DNA of 64,000 nt from Pyrinomonadaceae bacterium (GCA_030841085.1 JAVEDP010000041.1:362283-426282), one strand, 5' to 3'; shown: positions 19,501 to 27,744, counted from the first letter of the stretch. Numbers and translations: made by a program. Notes: a model not told the origin generated them from the letters alone.

Positions 19501-20553
19501 ATCGACTATGCAACTTCCGATGGAACGGCCAGCTCGCGTTCGGATTACGAGGCTGCTATCGGCACGCTACGATTCGCGGCGAATGAAGGCACAAAGACTA
19601 TCTCGGTTTTCATCGTTGATGATCGTTTCGGTGAGGGTCCGGAGACTTTCAACATTAACTTGAGTAATCCTGTTGGCTGTACGCTAGGCTCGCCTGCATC
19701 TTTCACGGTCACGATAAATAGTAACGAGTCGGTCGACGGCTTGAATCCGGTAAAGGATGCGAGCTTTGACACCGACTTCTTCGTGCGGCAGCACTACATC
19801 GATTTTTTCAACCGGGCTCCGGACGACGGCGGCCTGGCGTTTTGGAAAAACCAGATTGACAGTTGCACCGACCAGGCATGCCGCGAGATTCGGCGTATCA
19901 ACGTCTCGGGTGCCTTCTTTTTGGCGATCGAGTTTCAGCAAACCGGATATTTGGTTGAGCGTCTCTACAAAACAGCTTACGGCGATAATACGTCGGCTAC
20001 CTCGACGCTAGGCGGAACACATCAGCTCTCAGTGCCAATCATTCGCTTTAATGAATTTCTGCCCGACACGCAGGAAATCGGAAGAGGAGTCGTAATTGGA
20101 CAGCCCGGAGCCGACCAACTTTTAGAGAACAACAAGCAGACCTTGATAGCAGAGTTTGTCGCCCGGCCGCGCTTCATTACAGCCTATCCGCTCTCAATGA
20201 CGCCGGCACAGTTTGTGGATCAATTGAACTTGAATGCCGGTGGACCTTTGTCGCCAACCGAGCGTAATCAGTTGGTCAGCGATCTCAACTCAGGAGCCAA
20301 GACGCGGGCGCAAGTTCTGCGAGCCGTTGCCGAAGATCCGGACTTGTTCACCGCTGAGCAAAATCGGGCGTTCGTGCTGGCACAATATTTCGGCTACCTG
20401 CGACGAAATCCAAACGATGCACCTGACTCAGACTTTAGCGGTTACGAGTTCTGGCTCAACAAGCTCAATCAGTTTAATGGAAACTTCGTAAACGCCGAGA
20501 TGGTCAAGTCGTTCATCGTCTCAAGCGAGTACCAAAATCGGTTTGGCCCATGA
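16543..20553 (+). CDS. Large secreted beta-propeller protein with Calx-beta and DUF4214 domains
   Basis: The 1336-residue precursor has a clear signal peptide (residues 1-27, 'LLTLFLTLFIGLLFVGS'). From about 140 to 945 there are repeated propeller blades with Asp-box-like motifs such as 'KSVDGGLSW', 'NSTDGGASW' and 'VDPTNPNKVYLGT', as in sortilin/BNR-like propellers. A Calx-beta domain follows (about 950-1060, 'TIDYATSDGTASSRSDYEA'), then a DUF4214 domain (about 1075-1336) with 'FVRQHYIDFFNRAPDDGGLAFW' and terminal 'EMVKSFIVSSEYQNRFGP'. It is probably an extracellular or surface protein. No catalytic residue is assigned; DUF4214 may serve attachment or secretion. The next gene shares the whole Calx-beta/DUF4214 end. 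ATG with AAGGAG upstream. Confidence 0.85.
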   Translation: MKRSLLLTLFLTLFIGLLFVGSQSSHAGGQNQTDNNSANKTDGPLASKEKEDIVIGSSRKTGGATDLEEEETEPDFPKGRRGNMDESAYLRLRDEYIARLRGIEPGRPFDSGARGRAIRQMESAQTLRAESSKDSFFNKLTSVFGSETPLASIWTELGPRPLPNGSAQSGIVPVSGRTTAVVVDPTNPNKVYLGTAQGGVWRSLDAGVNWTPIFDSAQSLAIGALAIAPSSPTTLYVGTGEFNGCGDCFFGVGLYRIDNADTSATLVGPINPSQTIGNLTYKVFNGRGITKILVDPNNAATIFVSTGRGIGGQGANALGITPNLGGSLAPRGVFRSTNATAAAASITFEKLTVTTDSSVDAPATGNVDTPDMALEPGNASNLIVSVVGLTGGGGIYRTTTALNPNPTFSQSLSLGNGIRANLAIANVGGAVTVYAATGETPNVNASCTTASSGAVRKSVDGGLSWSTQLGGGQGFCGGQCFYDMPIAVDPNNANIVYLGGNARGTCSDAMKKSIDGGTSFQRDDNGLHADSHALFFDGAGLIYTGNDGGVWKRSSSSSAGSAWTNLNRSPLSTLQFESIAVHPLDQFFTIGGTQDNGTEAQQSSSGNWKNAEGGDGGYTLIDQSATNNTNVTMYLTFFNESNSQIFFDRATLTSCLNVRNSWPSRGAIACGNAPCADDNTLASGCDNLPFLKNNGIQLTDNVLFYAPMALGPGSPNILYFGTDRLYRSTDRGDNMTIVSQSPLQPTGSRTPLGGGAAQTTGTPISTIAVSPQDDNYRIVGMQNGPVWATSTGSATMVNITGGSFPANPNGSVTNKFVGRAIFDPSNKDVAYISFSFFAPAGQGIWKITNLGAAGSSAGAPNWVPAANGIPSIPINALAVDPTNSNNVFAGTDIGVYNSTDGGASWAPFGTGLPRVAVFGMAIQPTSRILRVATHGRGMWEISLNAAPGPNTVQFNSFSQAASETPNQTTKVDVTITRTGDITGAATIDYATSDGTASSRSDYEAAIGTLRFAANEGTKTISVFIVDDRFGEGPETFNINLSNPVGCTLGSPASFTVTINSNESVDGLNPVKDASFDTDFFVRQHYIDFFNRAPDDGGLAFWKNQIDSCTDQACREIRRINVSGAFFLAIEFQQTGYLVERLYKTAYGDNTSATSTLGGTHQLSVPIIRFNEFLPDTQEIGRGVVIGQPGADQLLENNKQTLIAEFVARPRFITAYPLSMTPAQFVDQLNLNAGGPLSPTERNQLVSDLNSGAKTRAQVLRAVAEDPDLFTAEQNRAFVLAQYFGYLRRNPNDAPDSDFSGYEFWLNKLNQFNGNFVNAEMVKSFIVSSEYQNRFGP

Positions 20554-20849
20554 TCTAAGGCTTTCGAGCTATGTAAATTTTGCTTATTGAATTCCTCAAG
20601 CGAAATCCGTAAGCTGTTTCTCGCAGCATCGACGCTGCTTACCCGCCTCACTCAACGGAACACTGTTCCAGGCATCCGGAAAGTTCGGTCTCGCATCTGA
20701 ATCCGGGCTCAGCGAGACTCTCTTTGCAAGCCAAATGCGCAATCTGTGTCAGCGGTACAGGCGGCCAGCTAGCGCGACTTATCCTCCCGACAAGCTCGTT
20801 AGTTAACTAAAACCTCTTCCCTAAACATCGACAGAAGGAGATCGACCTC

Positions 20850-23294
20850 GTGACGAACCCTCGTGTGTTCACGCGTGTCTCACGCGCGAAAAAATATTCA
20901 AAATATTTCTATTGCTCGCGTGCGGCACTGGCAATGGTGGCAGTTGCCGGCCTGGCTGCGCTGCCCTTTTATGGCTTTGCGCAAAATGATTCAGCCGTCC
21001 AGACCCCCAATTATCAAACTTCGTCAAACGGTTCTTTCGTCGTTTATCAGGGCCCTAACGGCGAAACGATTTGCCGTGATGCCACACTTGCTGAAGGACG
21101 CGCTCTAAAAAGTAGCGCCAACTCTTCCGGCTTCCGTCAAATAAATCATCTAAAGAATCAAACAATGATTGCGGCCGGCAGCGGCGCTGGTGAAGTTCCC
21201 GCCGGCAGTGGACTGACTATTGTATTAAGGGCGAGCTCTCAACTGGATCAAAACCCGGAGGCGAAGGCTGCGTTCATTGCGGCCGCTGCCAAATGGGAAG
21301 CGTTAATACAGAATCCGATAACCGTCGTCATCGATGTGGACTATGGTCCAACTGTCTTTGGAATTTCGTTTCCCAGTTCAAACATTCTTGGGTTGACCGC
21401 AACCCAGGAGCTTTACTACGCCGGCAATTATTCGGACATTCGCGGGCGGCTGGTCAGTCATGCTTCGAATGCTTCAGAAACCGCTCTTTACAATGCGTTG
21501 CCCGTCGGCAGTGTGCCAACCGACCTCGGCAATACCAGCACGGTGTTCGTTGCCAGTCCGGTACTGCGCGCACTTGGCGGCATTAACCCCGTTGCCAGCC
21601 CCGAGACAGAACCGTATGGAGGCGCTCCGAAAATCGGCTTTAACTCAGCCTTTGGTTTTGACTTTGATCCCAGCGACGGAATAACCGGCAATCGAACTGA
21701 TTTTGACGCTGTGGCTGTGCACGAGATTGGCCATGTGCTCGGAATTGGTTCCGAAGTCGGCGTTCGCGAGTTGAATTCATCCCAGCCGGTTTACGTAACC
21801 GTTTGGGATCTCTATCGTTTTCGACCAGCTACCGCGAACTTGAATACTTTCGGCAGCGCCCAGCGGATTCTTTCGTCCGGTGGTTTGCAAGTTCAGTTTA
21901 ATGGTGGCGCGGAATTGGGTCTGTCTACTGGCCGGCCCGATGGCAGCGGCGGTGACGGCAATCAAGCCAGCCACTGGCGCGACGATCTCACCGTGAGCGC
22001 AAATTACATCGGCATCATGGATCCGAGCATCAACCGCAACACGCGCGAAACCATGACCGCGAACGACATGAACGCGATTGACTCGTTGGGTTACACCATC
22101 GTCGCGACACCGACGCCGACCCCAACTCCCACACCCACAGTTAACACGGTGCAATTTACGAACAGCACCGCGAGTACAACCGAAACGGTGAACGCCACAA
22201 CGAAAGTGGATCTGCTCGTCACGCGGACCGGCAATACGTCGGCAGCAGCAACAGTGGACTACGCAACGACCGACGCAACTGCGAGCGAGCGGTCCGACTA
22301 CATGGCCGCAATGGGCACGTTAAGATTTGCCGCCGGCGAAACATCAAAACTTGTGAGCGTCTTCATCGTTGATGATCGTTTTGGCGAGGCGCCGGAGAGT
22401 TTCAACCTTACTTTAAGCAATCCGGTAGGCTGCACGCTCGGCTCACCGGCAGCGGTTGCCGTAACCATCAACAGCGACGAGTCTGTTAACGGATCTAATC
22501 CGCTCAACGATGCGACGTTTGACAGCGATTTCTTCGTGCGCCAACAGTATGTCGATTTCTTTAATCGCGAAGCCGACGCAGGCGGACTGGCGTTTTGGAA
22601 GAACCAACTGGACCAGTGCACTACTTCAGCGTGCCGCGACATAAAACGCGTAAACGTCAGTGCCGCTTTCTTCCTCTCGATCGAGTTTCAGCAGACTGGC
22701 TACCTTGTTTACAAAACCTATCAGGCGGCGCTGAATACCGGCGAGACGCTGAGGCTGCGCGAGTTTTTGCCCGACACGCAGGAGATTGGCCGCGGCGTAG
22801 TTATCGGGCAGGCCGGCGCCGATCAGTTGCTCGATCAAAACAAGCAGCGCTTCTTCAACGACTTCGTACAGCGTGCGGCTTTCGTTGCCGCCTTTCCCAC
22901 TTCAATGACGGCTGCTCAGTTTGTCGACAAGCTCAACAGCAATACCTACGATCCGCGCAATCCGGCATCCGGCGGAGCGTTAACGCAAAGCGAGCGAGAT
23001 TCATTGGTCAGCCAACTCTCCGCCGATCCTTCGGCGCAGACTGTCCGAGCTTTGGTGTTAAGAGCTGTAGCTGAAAACTCGGTGTTGAGTACGCGCCAAT
23101 CAAATAAGGCATTTGTCTTGATGCAGTATTTCGGCTACATGCGCCGCAGTCCGAATGACGCGCCGGATTCTGACTTTGGCGGATATAACTTTTGGCTGGG
23201 TAAGCTCAACGAGTTCAATGGCAACTTCGTTAACGCCGAAATGGTCAAGGCATTCATAGTTTCGAGCGAGTATCAGCACCGCTTTGGGCCATGA
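20850..23294 (+). CDS. Secreted metalloprotease-like protein with Calx-beta and DUF4214 domains
   Basis: The GTG start at 20850 has GAAGGAG upstream. The 814-residue precursor has a long signal region (hydrophobic core about residues 29-45). A metzincin-like domain (about 60-420) contains 'AVHEIGHVLGIGSE', giving the zinc ligands H291 and H295 and catalytic Glu292; the third ligand of HExxHxxGxxH is Ser here, so the site is non-canonical. A TP-repeat linker ('TPTPTPTPTPT') leads to a Calx-beta domain (about 434-545) and DUF4214 (about 560-814), ending 'EMVKAFIVSSEYQHRFGP'. It is a tandem partner of the upstream propeller protein with a homologous C-terminal half. The role is probably extracellular. 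The 296-bp gap before it holds nothing recognisable beyond the ribosome-binding site. Confidence 0.82.
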   Translation: MTNPRVFTRVSRAKKYSKYFYCSRAALAMVAVAGLAALPFYGFAQNDSAVQTPNYQTSSNGSFVVYQGPNGETICRDATLAEGRALKSSANSSGFRQINHLKNQTMIAAGSGAGEVPAGSGLTIVLRASSQLDQNPEAKAAFIAAAAKWEALIQNPITVVIDVDYGPTVFGISFPSSNILGLTATQELYYAGNYSDIRGRLVSHASNASETALYNALPVGSVPTDLGNTSTVFVASPVLRALGGINPVASPETEPYGGAPKIGFNSAFGFDFDPSDGITGNRTDFDAVAVHEIGHVLGIGSEVGVRELNSSQPVYVTVWDLYRFRPATANLNTFGSAQRILSSGGLQVQFNGGAELGLSTGRPDGSGGDGNQASHWRDDLTVSANYIGIMDPSINRNTRETMTANDMNAIDSLGYTIVATPTPTPTPTPTVNTVQFTNSTASTTETVNATTKVDLLVTRTGNTSAAATVDYATTDATASERSDYMAAMGTLRFAAGETSKLVSVFIVDDRFGEAPESFNLTLSNPVGCTLGSPAAVAVTINSDESVNGSNPLNDATFDSDFFVRQQYVDFFNREADAGGLAFWKNQLDQCTTSACRDIKRVNVSAAFFLSIEFQQTGYLVYKTYQAALNTGETLRLREFLPDTQEIGRGVVIGQAGADQLLDQNKQRFFNDFVQRAAFVAAFPTSMTAAQFVDKLNSNTYDPRNPASGGALTQSERDSLVSQLSADPSAQTVRALVLRAVAENSVLSTRQSNKAFVLMQYFGYMRRSPNDAPDSDFGGYNFWLGKLNEFNGNFVNAEMVKAFIVSSEYQHRFGP

Positions 23295-23316
23295 TTGCTG
23301 TTCGCTGAAATGCAAA

Positions 23317-23357
23317 AAGCCCTGCCGATCTTATCAAACGGCAGGGCTTATTTTTTT
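23317..23357 (+). terminator. Intrinsic terminator after the metalloprotease-like gene
   Basis: AAGCCCTGCCG and CGGCAGGGCTT form an 11-bp stem around a 12-nt loop, followed by ATTTTTTT. Placed 22 bp after the stop codon. The preceding A-run would also allow it to act on the convergent 23371-23670 gene. Confidence 0.88.
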
Positions 23358-23370
23358 GCTAACAAGCGTG

Positions 23371-23670
23371 TTATAGATTTTCTTCCGGATCGATTCTAAT
23401 TTTCATGCGCTGCAATACTTGAACGTCTTCATCGGTAAGATCGAGCGTCGTGTCGCCACCTTCACCCGACTCTTCTCCGGCGTGAGGGCGCAAACCAATT
23501 TCGAGCCGCAAGGTTAGTTCCATTTCATAGCCCGCATCTCGCAGCCGTTCGATCGCTTCGGCAACTTTCGACGAGTTCTCGACCGATTCGTTAATGGCCG
23601 TTCCAATCTCGCGAACAATCTCTTTTGCGTCGTCGTCTATTTCCAAAGTTTCAAACTCAAACGGAACCAT
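23371..23670 (-). CDS. Hypothetical acidic 99-residue protein
   Basis: I do not recognise this protein. It is acidic and mainly helical in the first half ('DDDAKEIVREIGTAINES'), then has an amphipathic beta-like stretch and a Gly/Glu-rich segment before 'LTDEDVQVLQRMKIRID'. There is no signal peptide or membrane segment, so it should be cytoplasmic. It is convergent with the secreted protease gene, sharing the terminator region, and has a dispersed palindromic element upstream. Codon pattern and regular length suggest a real gene, though the start has no strong ribosome-binding site. Confidence 0.55.
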   Translation of the reverse strand: MVPFEFETLEIDDDAKEIVREIGTAINESVENSSKVAEAIERLRDAGYEMELTLRLEIGLRPHAGEESGEGGDTTLDLTDEDVQVLQRMKIRIDPEENL

Positions 23671-23735
23671 TCAATACGGTTGTAGGGGTTCGAGCACATG
23701 CTACGCGACGGCACTGAGAGGGTCAACCAACAATT

Positions 23736-23823
23736 GTAAAGCAAACTGTTAGTTTGCGTTGGCTGGCAGTCCTTCAAGTTGAGCGGTAACGGACCATCGC
23801 AAACTAACAGTTTGCTTTACGAC
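23736..23823. repeat. Dispersed palindromic element, copy B (GCAAACTGTTAGTTTGC)
   Basis: Second copy of the element at 13744-13830, inserted in the opposite orientation. Arms GTAAAGCAAACTGTTAGTTT and its inverse are intact, and the centre carries TCAAGTTGAGC, the complement of the centre of copy A. A diverged 'ACTCTGAAC' repeat lies immediately downstream (about 23827-23857). The 256-bp gap holding these is the promoter region of the pfk gene. Confidence 0.82.
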
Positions 23824-23926
23824 GGTTTGAAGCTTTAAGGTTGAACTCTGAACTCCTCTCAACTACTCTTAGCTTGAACAATCCCCCGCTCCAGCTTGAA
23901 GAATCGTTGGAAATCTTTATCAAGTT

Positions 23927-25072
23927 ATGCCTGGCACAATTGGAATATTAACTGGCGGCGGCGATGCTCCCGGACTGAATGCCGTGATTCGCGCGGTCGT
24001 GACTACCGCGATCGGGCAATACGGCATGAGAGTCATCGGCATTGAGCATGGCTTTGAAGGATTATTGGGCGAGACGCAAACGCATGAATTGACCACGGCG
24101 GATGTCAGAGGTTTGCTGCCGCGCGGCGGTACAATCCTTGGGACACGCAATCGCGGCAGATTTGTCGATCGGGATTCGAACGGCAGGGCGATAAGAGTCG
24201 ATGCTCTTTATCACGAAGCAACAGAAAATTTGCGCCGCTTGGGCATTGATGCTTTGGTGGTGTTAGGCGGCGAAGGCACGCTGGCAATCGCGCAGGAGTT
24301 TGGCAGGCTCGGCATACCCGTGGTCGGTGTCCCTAAGACAATCGACAACGATCTGGCTTGCACTGAACTCACGTTCGGTTTTATCACCGCGCTGGATATT
24401 GCTACCGACGCGCTGGATCGGCTGCACACTACGGCTGAGTCACACGACCGCGTGATGATCCTCGAAGTCATGGGTCGTAACACCGGTTGGATTGCATTAC
24501 ACTCCGGTATCGCCGGCGGCGCGGACGTGATTCTAATTCCAGAGATTCCTTTTACAATGCAGTCAGTGGCGGACCGCATTCGCGCGCGCGACGAAGCGGG
24601 TTCTAACTTTAGTATTATCGTCGCCGCGGAGGGCGCCATTGAAACCGGGCACGACCTGATTTATCAGGACACTGGCGATCCACTTCACGCGCCGCGCCTC
24701 GGCGGCATTGGTTCCTACTGTCAAAGAAATTTGGAGGCGCTTACCGGAAAGGAAACGCGAACGGTGGTGCTGGGCCATTTGCAACGCGGAGGCAGGCCCA
24801 ATGCTTTCGATCGCATGTTGGCGACAAATTATGGAACCTGTGCCGTGCGTGCCGTAGTTGAAGGAAAGCAGAGCGTCATGGTGGCGCTACAGGCCGGAGA
24901 CGTGATTACGGTTCCCATCTACCAGGCGATTGCCAACGTAAAGACAGTGCCGCCGAATGGCCAACTAGTGCGCACCGCGCGCGATACAGGTATCTCCTTT
25001 GGCGCTCCTGATGAAGCGCAACATCACCGCCCGAATAGCAAGAGTGGCGAAACTGTTTCTGCTTGCGGCTAA
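23927..25072 (+). CDS. 6-phosphofructokinase, group III (PfkA family)
   Basis: This enzyme phosphorylates fructose 6-phosphate to the 1,6-bisphosphate in glycolysis. The phosphate-donor loop is 'GILTGGGDAPGLNAVIRA'. The donor-specificity motif is 'GGEGT' (Gly at the position that is Asp in PPi enzymes, pointing to ATP), but the catalytic motif is 'PKTIDND' with Lys instead of the Gly of E. coli PFK. This pairing matches the group III actinobacterial ATP-PFKs more than classical PfkA. 'MGRNTGWIALHSGIAGG' is the substrate region. The 381-residue length includes a short variable C-terminal tail. It is followed at 27 bp by the GreA-type gene. Confidence 0.9.
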   Translation: MPGTIGILTGGGDAPGLNAVIRAVVTTAIGQYGMRVIGIEHGFEGLLGETQTHELTTADVRGLLPRGGTILGTRNRGRFVDRDSNGRAIRVDALYHEATENLRRLGIDALVVLGGEGTLAIAQEFGRLGIPVVGVPKTIDNDLACTELTFGFITALDIATDALDRLHTTAESHDRVMILEVMGRNTGWIALHSGIAGGADVILIPEIPFTMQSVADRIRARDEAGSNFSIIVAAEGAIETGHDLIYQDTGDPLHAPRLGGIGSYCQRNLEALTGKETRTVVLGHLQRGGRPNAFDRMLATNYGTCAVRAVVEGKQSVMVALQAGDVITVPIYQAIANVKTVPPNGQLVRTARDTGISFGAPDEAQHHRPNSKSGETVSACG

Positions 25073-25099
25073 GCAGCAACGATAAGTTGAGTAAAAAAG

Positions 25100-25597
25100 T
25101 TGTCAGAAAAGATCAAAGAAAGACTACAGGGCGAACTCGAAGAACTCGAATCCGAGCTGCGCGTTCACTTACCCAAAGAAATCAAGCGCGCGCTGGAGTT
25201 TGGAGACCTGCGTGAAAATTCGGAATATCGCGCGGCCCTCGATCGGCAAAACGTCGTGAAGGCCCGCATCGTCGAGTTGCGCCAGCGCATTAGTGAGATC
25301 GCATCGATCGACCTTTCAAAAATATCGCGTGACAAGGCAGGTTACGGCTCGACGCTTGTCTTGTTCGATTCTGAGAAAGACGAAGAAGTTACCTACCGCC
25401 TGGTCACGCCGGAAGAAAGCGATCCGCAGAACGGTCTCATCTCCACCACGTCGCCCGTCGGCAAAAGCTTGATGGGGAAAGAAGAAGGCGACGAAGTTGT
25501 CGTAAGCACTCCCGCCGGCGCGCGCAACTTTGAAGTGAGACGCCTGACTACGATTCATACTGAGATGGAGAACAAAGGAACGGCTTCGCCTTCTTAA
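25100..25597 (+). CDS. GreA/GreB-family transcription elongation factor
   Basis: GreA rescues backtracked RNA polymerase by stimulating transcript cleavage. The N-terminal coiled coil (about residues 1-75) carries the tip motif 'FGDLRENSEYRAALDRQ', whose acidic residues enter the polymerase secondary channel. The C-terminal FKBP-like domain has 'SPVGKSLMGKEEGDEVVV'. Length (165) is normal. The start is TTG at 25100: an in-frame stop lies four codons upstream and no ATG or GTG fits. The canonical first residues are slightly different from E. coli GreA, so a GreA-like paralogue cannot be excluded. Confidence 0.88.
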   Translation: MSEKIKERLQGELEELESELRVHLPKEIKRALEFGDLRENSEYRAALDRQNVVKARIVELRQRISEIASIDLSKISRDKAGYGSTLVLFDSEKDEEVTYRLVTPEESDPQNGLISTTSPVGKSLMGKEEGDEVVVSTPAGARNFEVRRLTTIHTEMENKGTASPS

Positions 25598-25733
25598 GGC
25601 CGGTTCTCACCGAAGTTCATGCAAAAACTTGACGCTGGTTTCACCTGTTCCTACAATCCGCCTCTCGTTTACGAAAAGCTTTAATCTTCCTGCGGTATTA
25701 GGCATAATCTTCCTCCGGAGAATCTGATCAGAA

Positions 25734-26453
25734 ATGTTTGTTGATGGTATAGGCCGTGGCGCGCAACGAATCATTGACGCAATGGTGCGCTGGCTTGCCT
25801 ATGGCCACATCAATCCAAACTTTCTGACTGTAATTGGCGTCGCCATAAATGTGGGTTGCGGACTGCTCTTCGGACTTGGCTATTTTTTCTCGGCGGGCAT
25901 AGTGCTCATCGTCGCCAATCTTTTTGACATGCTCGACGGGCAGGTGGCGCGGCTTTCGGGCCGGGTCACGCGGTTCGGCGGCTTCCTGGATTCATCGCTC
26001 GACCGGCTTTCCGACATGGTCATCTTTGTCGGACTAATGGTTTTTTACGCCCGCGACACTCAGTTCCACTCGACGCTTAACGTTTTTCTTGCGGGCGCAG
26101 GACTAATGGGGGCGGTTATGGTAAGCTACGCGAGCGCCCGGGCGGAGAGTCTGATTCCCAAGTGTGATGTTGGTTTTTTGCGCCGTCCCGAGCGAGTCGT
26201 TCTTTTTATCATCGGCGCCTTGAGCACTCATGCTGGTTCGACCAATTTCTTTGCCAATCGAATGCCGGCTGTCCTTTGGGTACTCGCGGTCGGTTCCTAT
26301 TGGACCTTCGCACACCGCATGTATCACACCTGGTACGAGTTGAACAAAGTATCGAGTGATTCTGCGACTGACGAATCGCAAACTTCTATTTCCGCATCGA
26401 ACACCGGGCCTGAACGGCGAGCCGATCAACCACTGGTACATAAGGCCGGTTAA
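25734..26453 (+). CDS. CDP-alcohol phosphatidyltransferase family protein
   Basis: Members transfer a phosphatidyl group from CDP-diacylglycerol (or a CDP-alcohol) to an alcohol in the membrane. The signature D-x2-DG-x2-AR-x8-G-x3-D-x3-D is present as 'DMLDGQVARLSGRVTRFGGF' followed by LDSSLDR. About six hydrophobic segments span residues 25-210. The C-terminal 35 residues are polar and Ser/Thr-rich. The acceptor (glycerol phosphate, inositol phosphate, or other) cannot be told from the motif. It follows the GreA-type gene at about 135 bp. Confidence 0.88.
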   Translation: MFVDGIGRGAQRIIDAMVRWLAYGHINPNFLTVIGVAINVGCGLLFGLGYFFSAGIVLIVANLFDMLDGQVARLSGRVTRFGGFLDSSLDRLSDMVIFVGLMVFYARDTQFHSTLNVFLAGAGLMGAVMVSYASARAESLIPKCDVGFLRRPERVVLFIIGALSTHAGSTNFFANRMPAVLWVLAVGSYWTFAHRMYHTWYELNKVSSDSATDESQTSISASNTGPERRADQPLVHKAG

Positions 26454-26509
26454 CCGTCAACGCCGAAACGACTAACTTTCAGTAATAAGTATTGAGGTAC
26501 AAAACACCC

Positions 26510-27451
26510 GTGACAATCTGCCCCTGCTGCGGTTTCAAATCTGACGCTGAAATGAGTGCCGGCTGCCGTGCTTGCGGCGCCTGCCCTGTCGGCGAAGCGC
26601 TCCCCAAACCTGAACATGAGCTTCCTTCGTATGGACGCTCGCTGGTGTTGTTCGTCATGGGAGCTTTGCTGGTGCTGGTGTTCGCGACGCAAACATTCGT
26701 CGCCCTAACCCAGTTTTCCGCACGCGGCGCCAAGTCTAATCTCGCGTTCTTGTCGATGATCCCTTTCGATCCGTCGTCATGGCTCGCGGCCGGCGAAACT
26801 GCCGCCTGGCGTATGAAATGGATCGCAGTCCCAATGGCAATTTTGGTGTTTTGGTTCGGCCGGAAATTGTATCAGTCTATCGCTGCGTCGCCTGACCGTT
26901 TCTGTGGAGTCCGTTATGCTCGTCGTGGCTTATATGCGTCTGCGGCGGTGCCAGTATTGATATTGATTTTGATTGGCCTCACAGTGCCGGTGCGGTTGGA
27001 ACATCGCCAGTGGGGTATCGAAGCGCAACAGAGACCTTACATTCATAGGATTGATCGCGCCTTTGATGAATACCGGGAGGCTTATTCCACTTTGCCCAGC
27101 GACGTTGGAGATTTGAGGCGGCTGCCCGACCCAGACGGTTCCCTGGCAGTGGCTATGCAGAATCTTGACCTCTCGGGGTACAGACCCAGTGCGGAGCTGG
27201 CGGCGGTGCCTGATAAGAAGTTGCCGCAATTGCGAGGGGCGGTGATTAGAAATGCTTCAAGCGGCACGGCGGATGACGCACCGGGGGAACGCTTGTCTTT
27301 CACTAACTATGAGCTTCCCTTGCCCGGCCCGGACAGAATCATGGGTACTGAGGACGACCTAATAGTACGCGATGGTGTGACCTACCAAGCCTCTGAAGCC
27401 CAACGCCGTCCTGGCGGAAGCAAAGTCGCAAGCAAGACTTTGAAACCATAA
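26510..27451 (+). CDS. Membrane protein with N-terminal zinc ribbon, unknown function
   Basis: The 313-residue protein opens with 'CPCCGF' and, about 16 residues later, 'CRACGAC', consistent with a small zinc ribbon. Three hydrophobic segments follow (about residues 42-66, 95-112 and 135-155), then a C-terminal domain of about 150 residues with 'FDEYREAYSTLPSDVGDLR'. That domain recalls pilin-like or type II secretion pseudopilin C-terminal parts, but I cannot assign it. GTG 26510 is chosen over TTG 26492 because GAGGT lies about 11 bp upstream and the Cys motif is then at the N-terminus. A terminator follows the stop. Confidence 0.6.
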   Translation: MTICPCCGFKSDAEMSAGCRACGACPVGEALPKPEHELPSYGRSLVLFVMGALLVLVFATQTFVALTQFSARGAKSNLAFLSMIPFDPSSWLAAGETAAWRMKWIAVPMAILVFWFGRKLYQSIAASPDRFCGVRYARRGLYASAAVPVLILILIGLTVPVRLEHRQWGIEAQQRPYIHRIDRAFDEYREAYSTLPSDVGDLRRLPDPDGSLAVAMQNLDLSGYRPSAELAAVPDKKLPQLRGAVIRNASSGTADDAPGERLSFTNYELPLPGPDRIMGTEDDLIVRDGVTYQASEAQRRPGGSKVASKTLKP

Positions 27452-27475
27452 AGTGGCTTTGCAAGAATGAATCTT

Positions 27476-27510
27476 AGGGCGGACCCAAGTGTCCGCCCTT
27501 TTGACTTTTT
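27476..27510 (+). terminator. Intrinsic terminator
   Basis: AGGGCGGAC..GTCCGCCCT forms a 9-bp GC-rich stem with a short loop, followed by TTTTGACTTTTT. It closes the transcript of the zinc-ribbon membrane protein gene 25 bp after its stop. Confidence 0.88.
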
Positions 27511-27560
27511 ATCAACCGATTGCGAATTAGATTCGCGTCGCGTCAATGGTAAAAATGCTT

Positions 27561-27611
27561 CTTCCGACTTCTGACTTCTGACTTCTGACTTCTCGCTTCT
27601 GACGTCAGACT
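27561..27611. repeat. Heptamer tandem array (TTCTGAC)
   Basis: Four perfect or near-perfect TTCTGAC units, then TTCTCGC and TTCTGAC, in strict 7-bp register. It ends two bases before the ATG of a broken biotin carboxylase fragment. Confidence 0.9.
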
Positions 27612-27612
27612 A

Positions 27613-27744
27613 ATGTTTCGAAAGATTTTAATTGCCGATCGTGGTGAGCTTGCGGTACGCATCATTCGCGCTTGTCAAGATCTCGATTATCTCGCTGGTA
27701 CCCGTTTATTTCGACGGGTACGTAATGCTCTACCCCGGCCATGA
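27613..27744 (+). pseudogene. 5' fragment of a biotin carboxylase gene
   Basis: The frame from ATG 27613 encodes 'MFRKILIADRGELAVRIIRA' and on to CQDLD, matching the start of the intact biotin carboxylase at 30347 ('MFSKILIANRGEIAVRIIRA') at about 20 of 25 positions. Homology then continues in the next frame ('SLVPVY' against 'SPVAVY'), showing a one-base insertion, and is lost within about 20 codons. The frame stops at 27744, 5 bp before the convergent gene's stop. This is a truncated, frameshifted remnant of a second carboxylase or a partial duplication. Confidence 0.82.
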
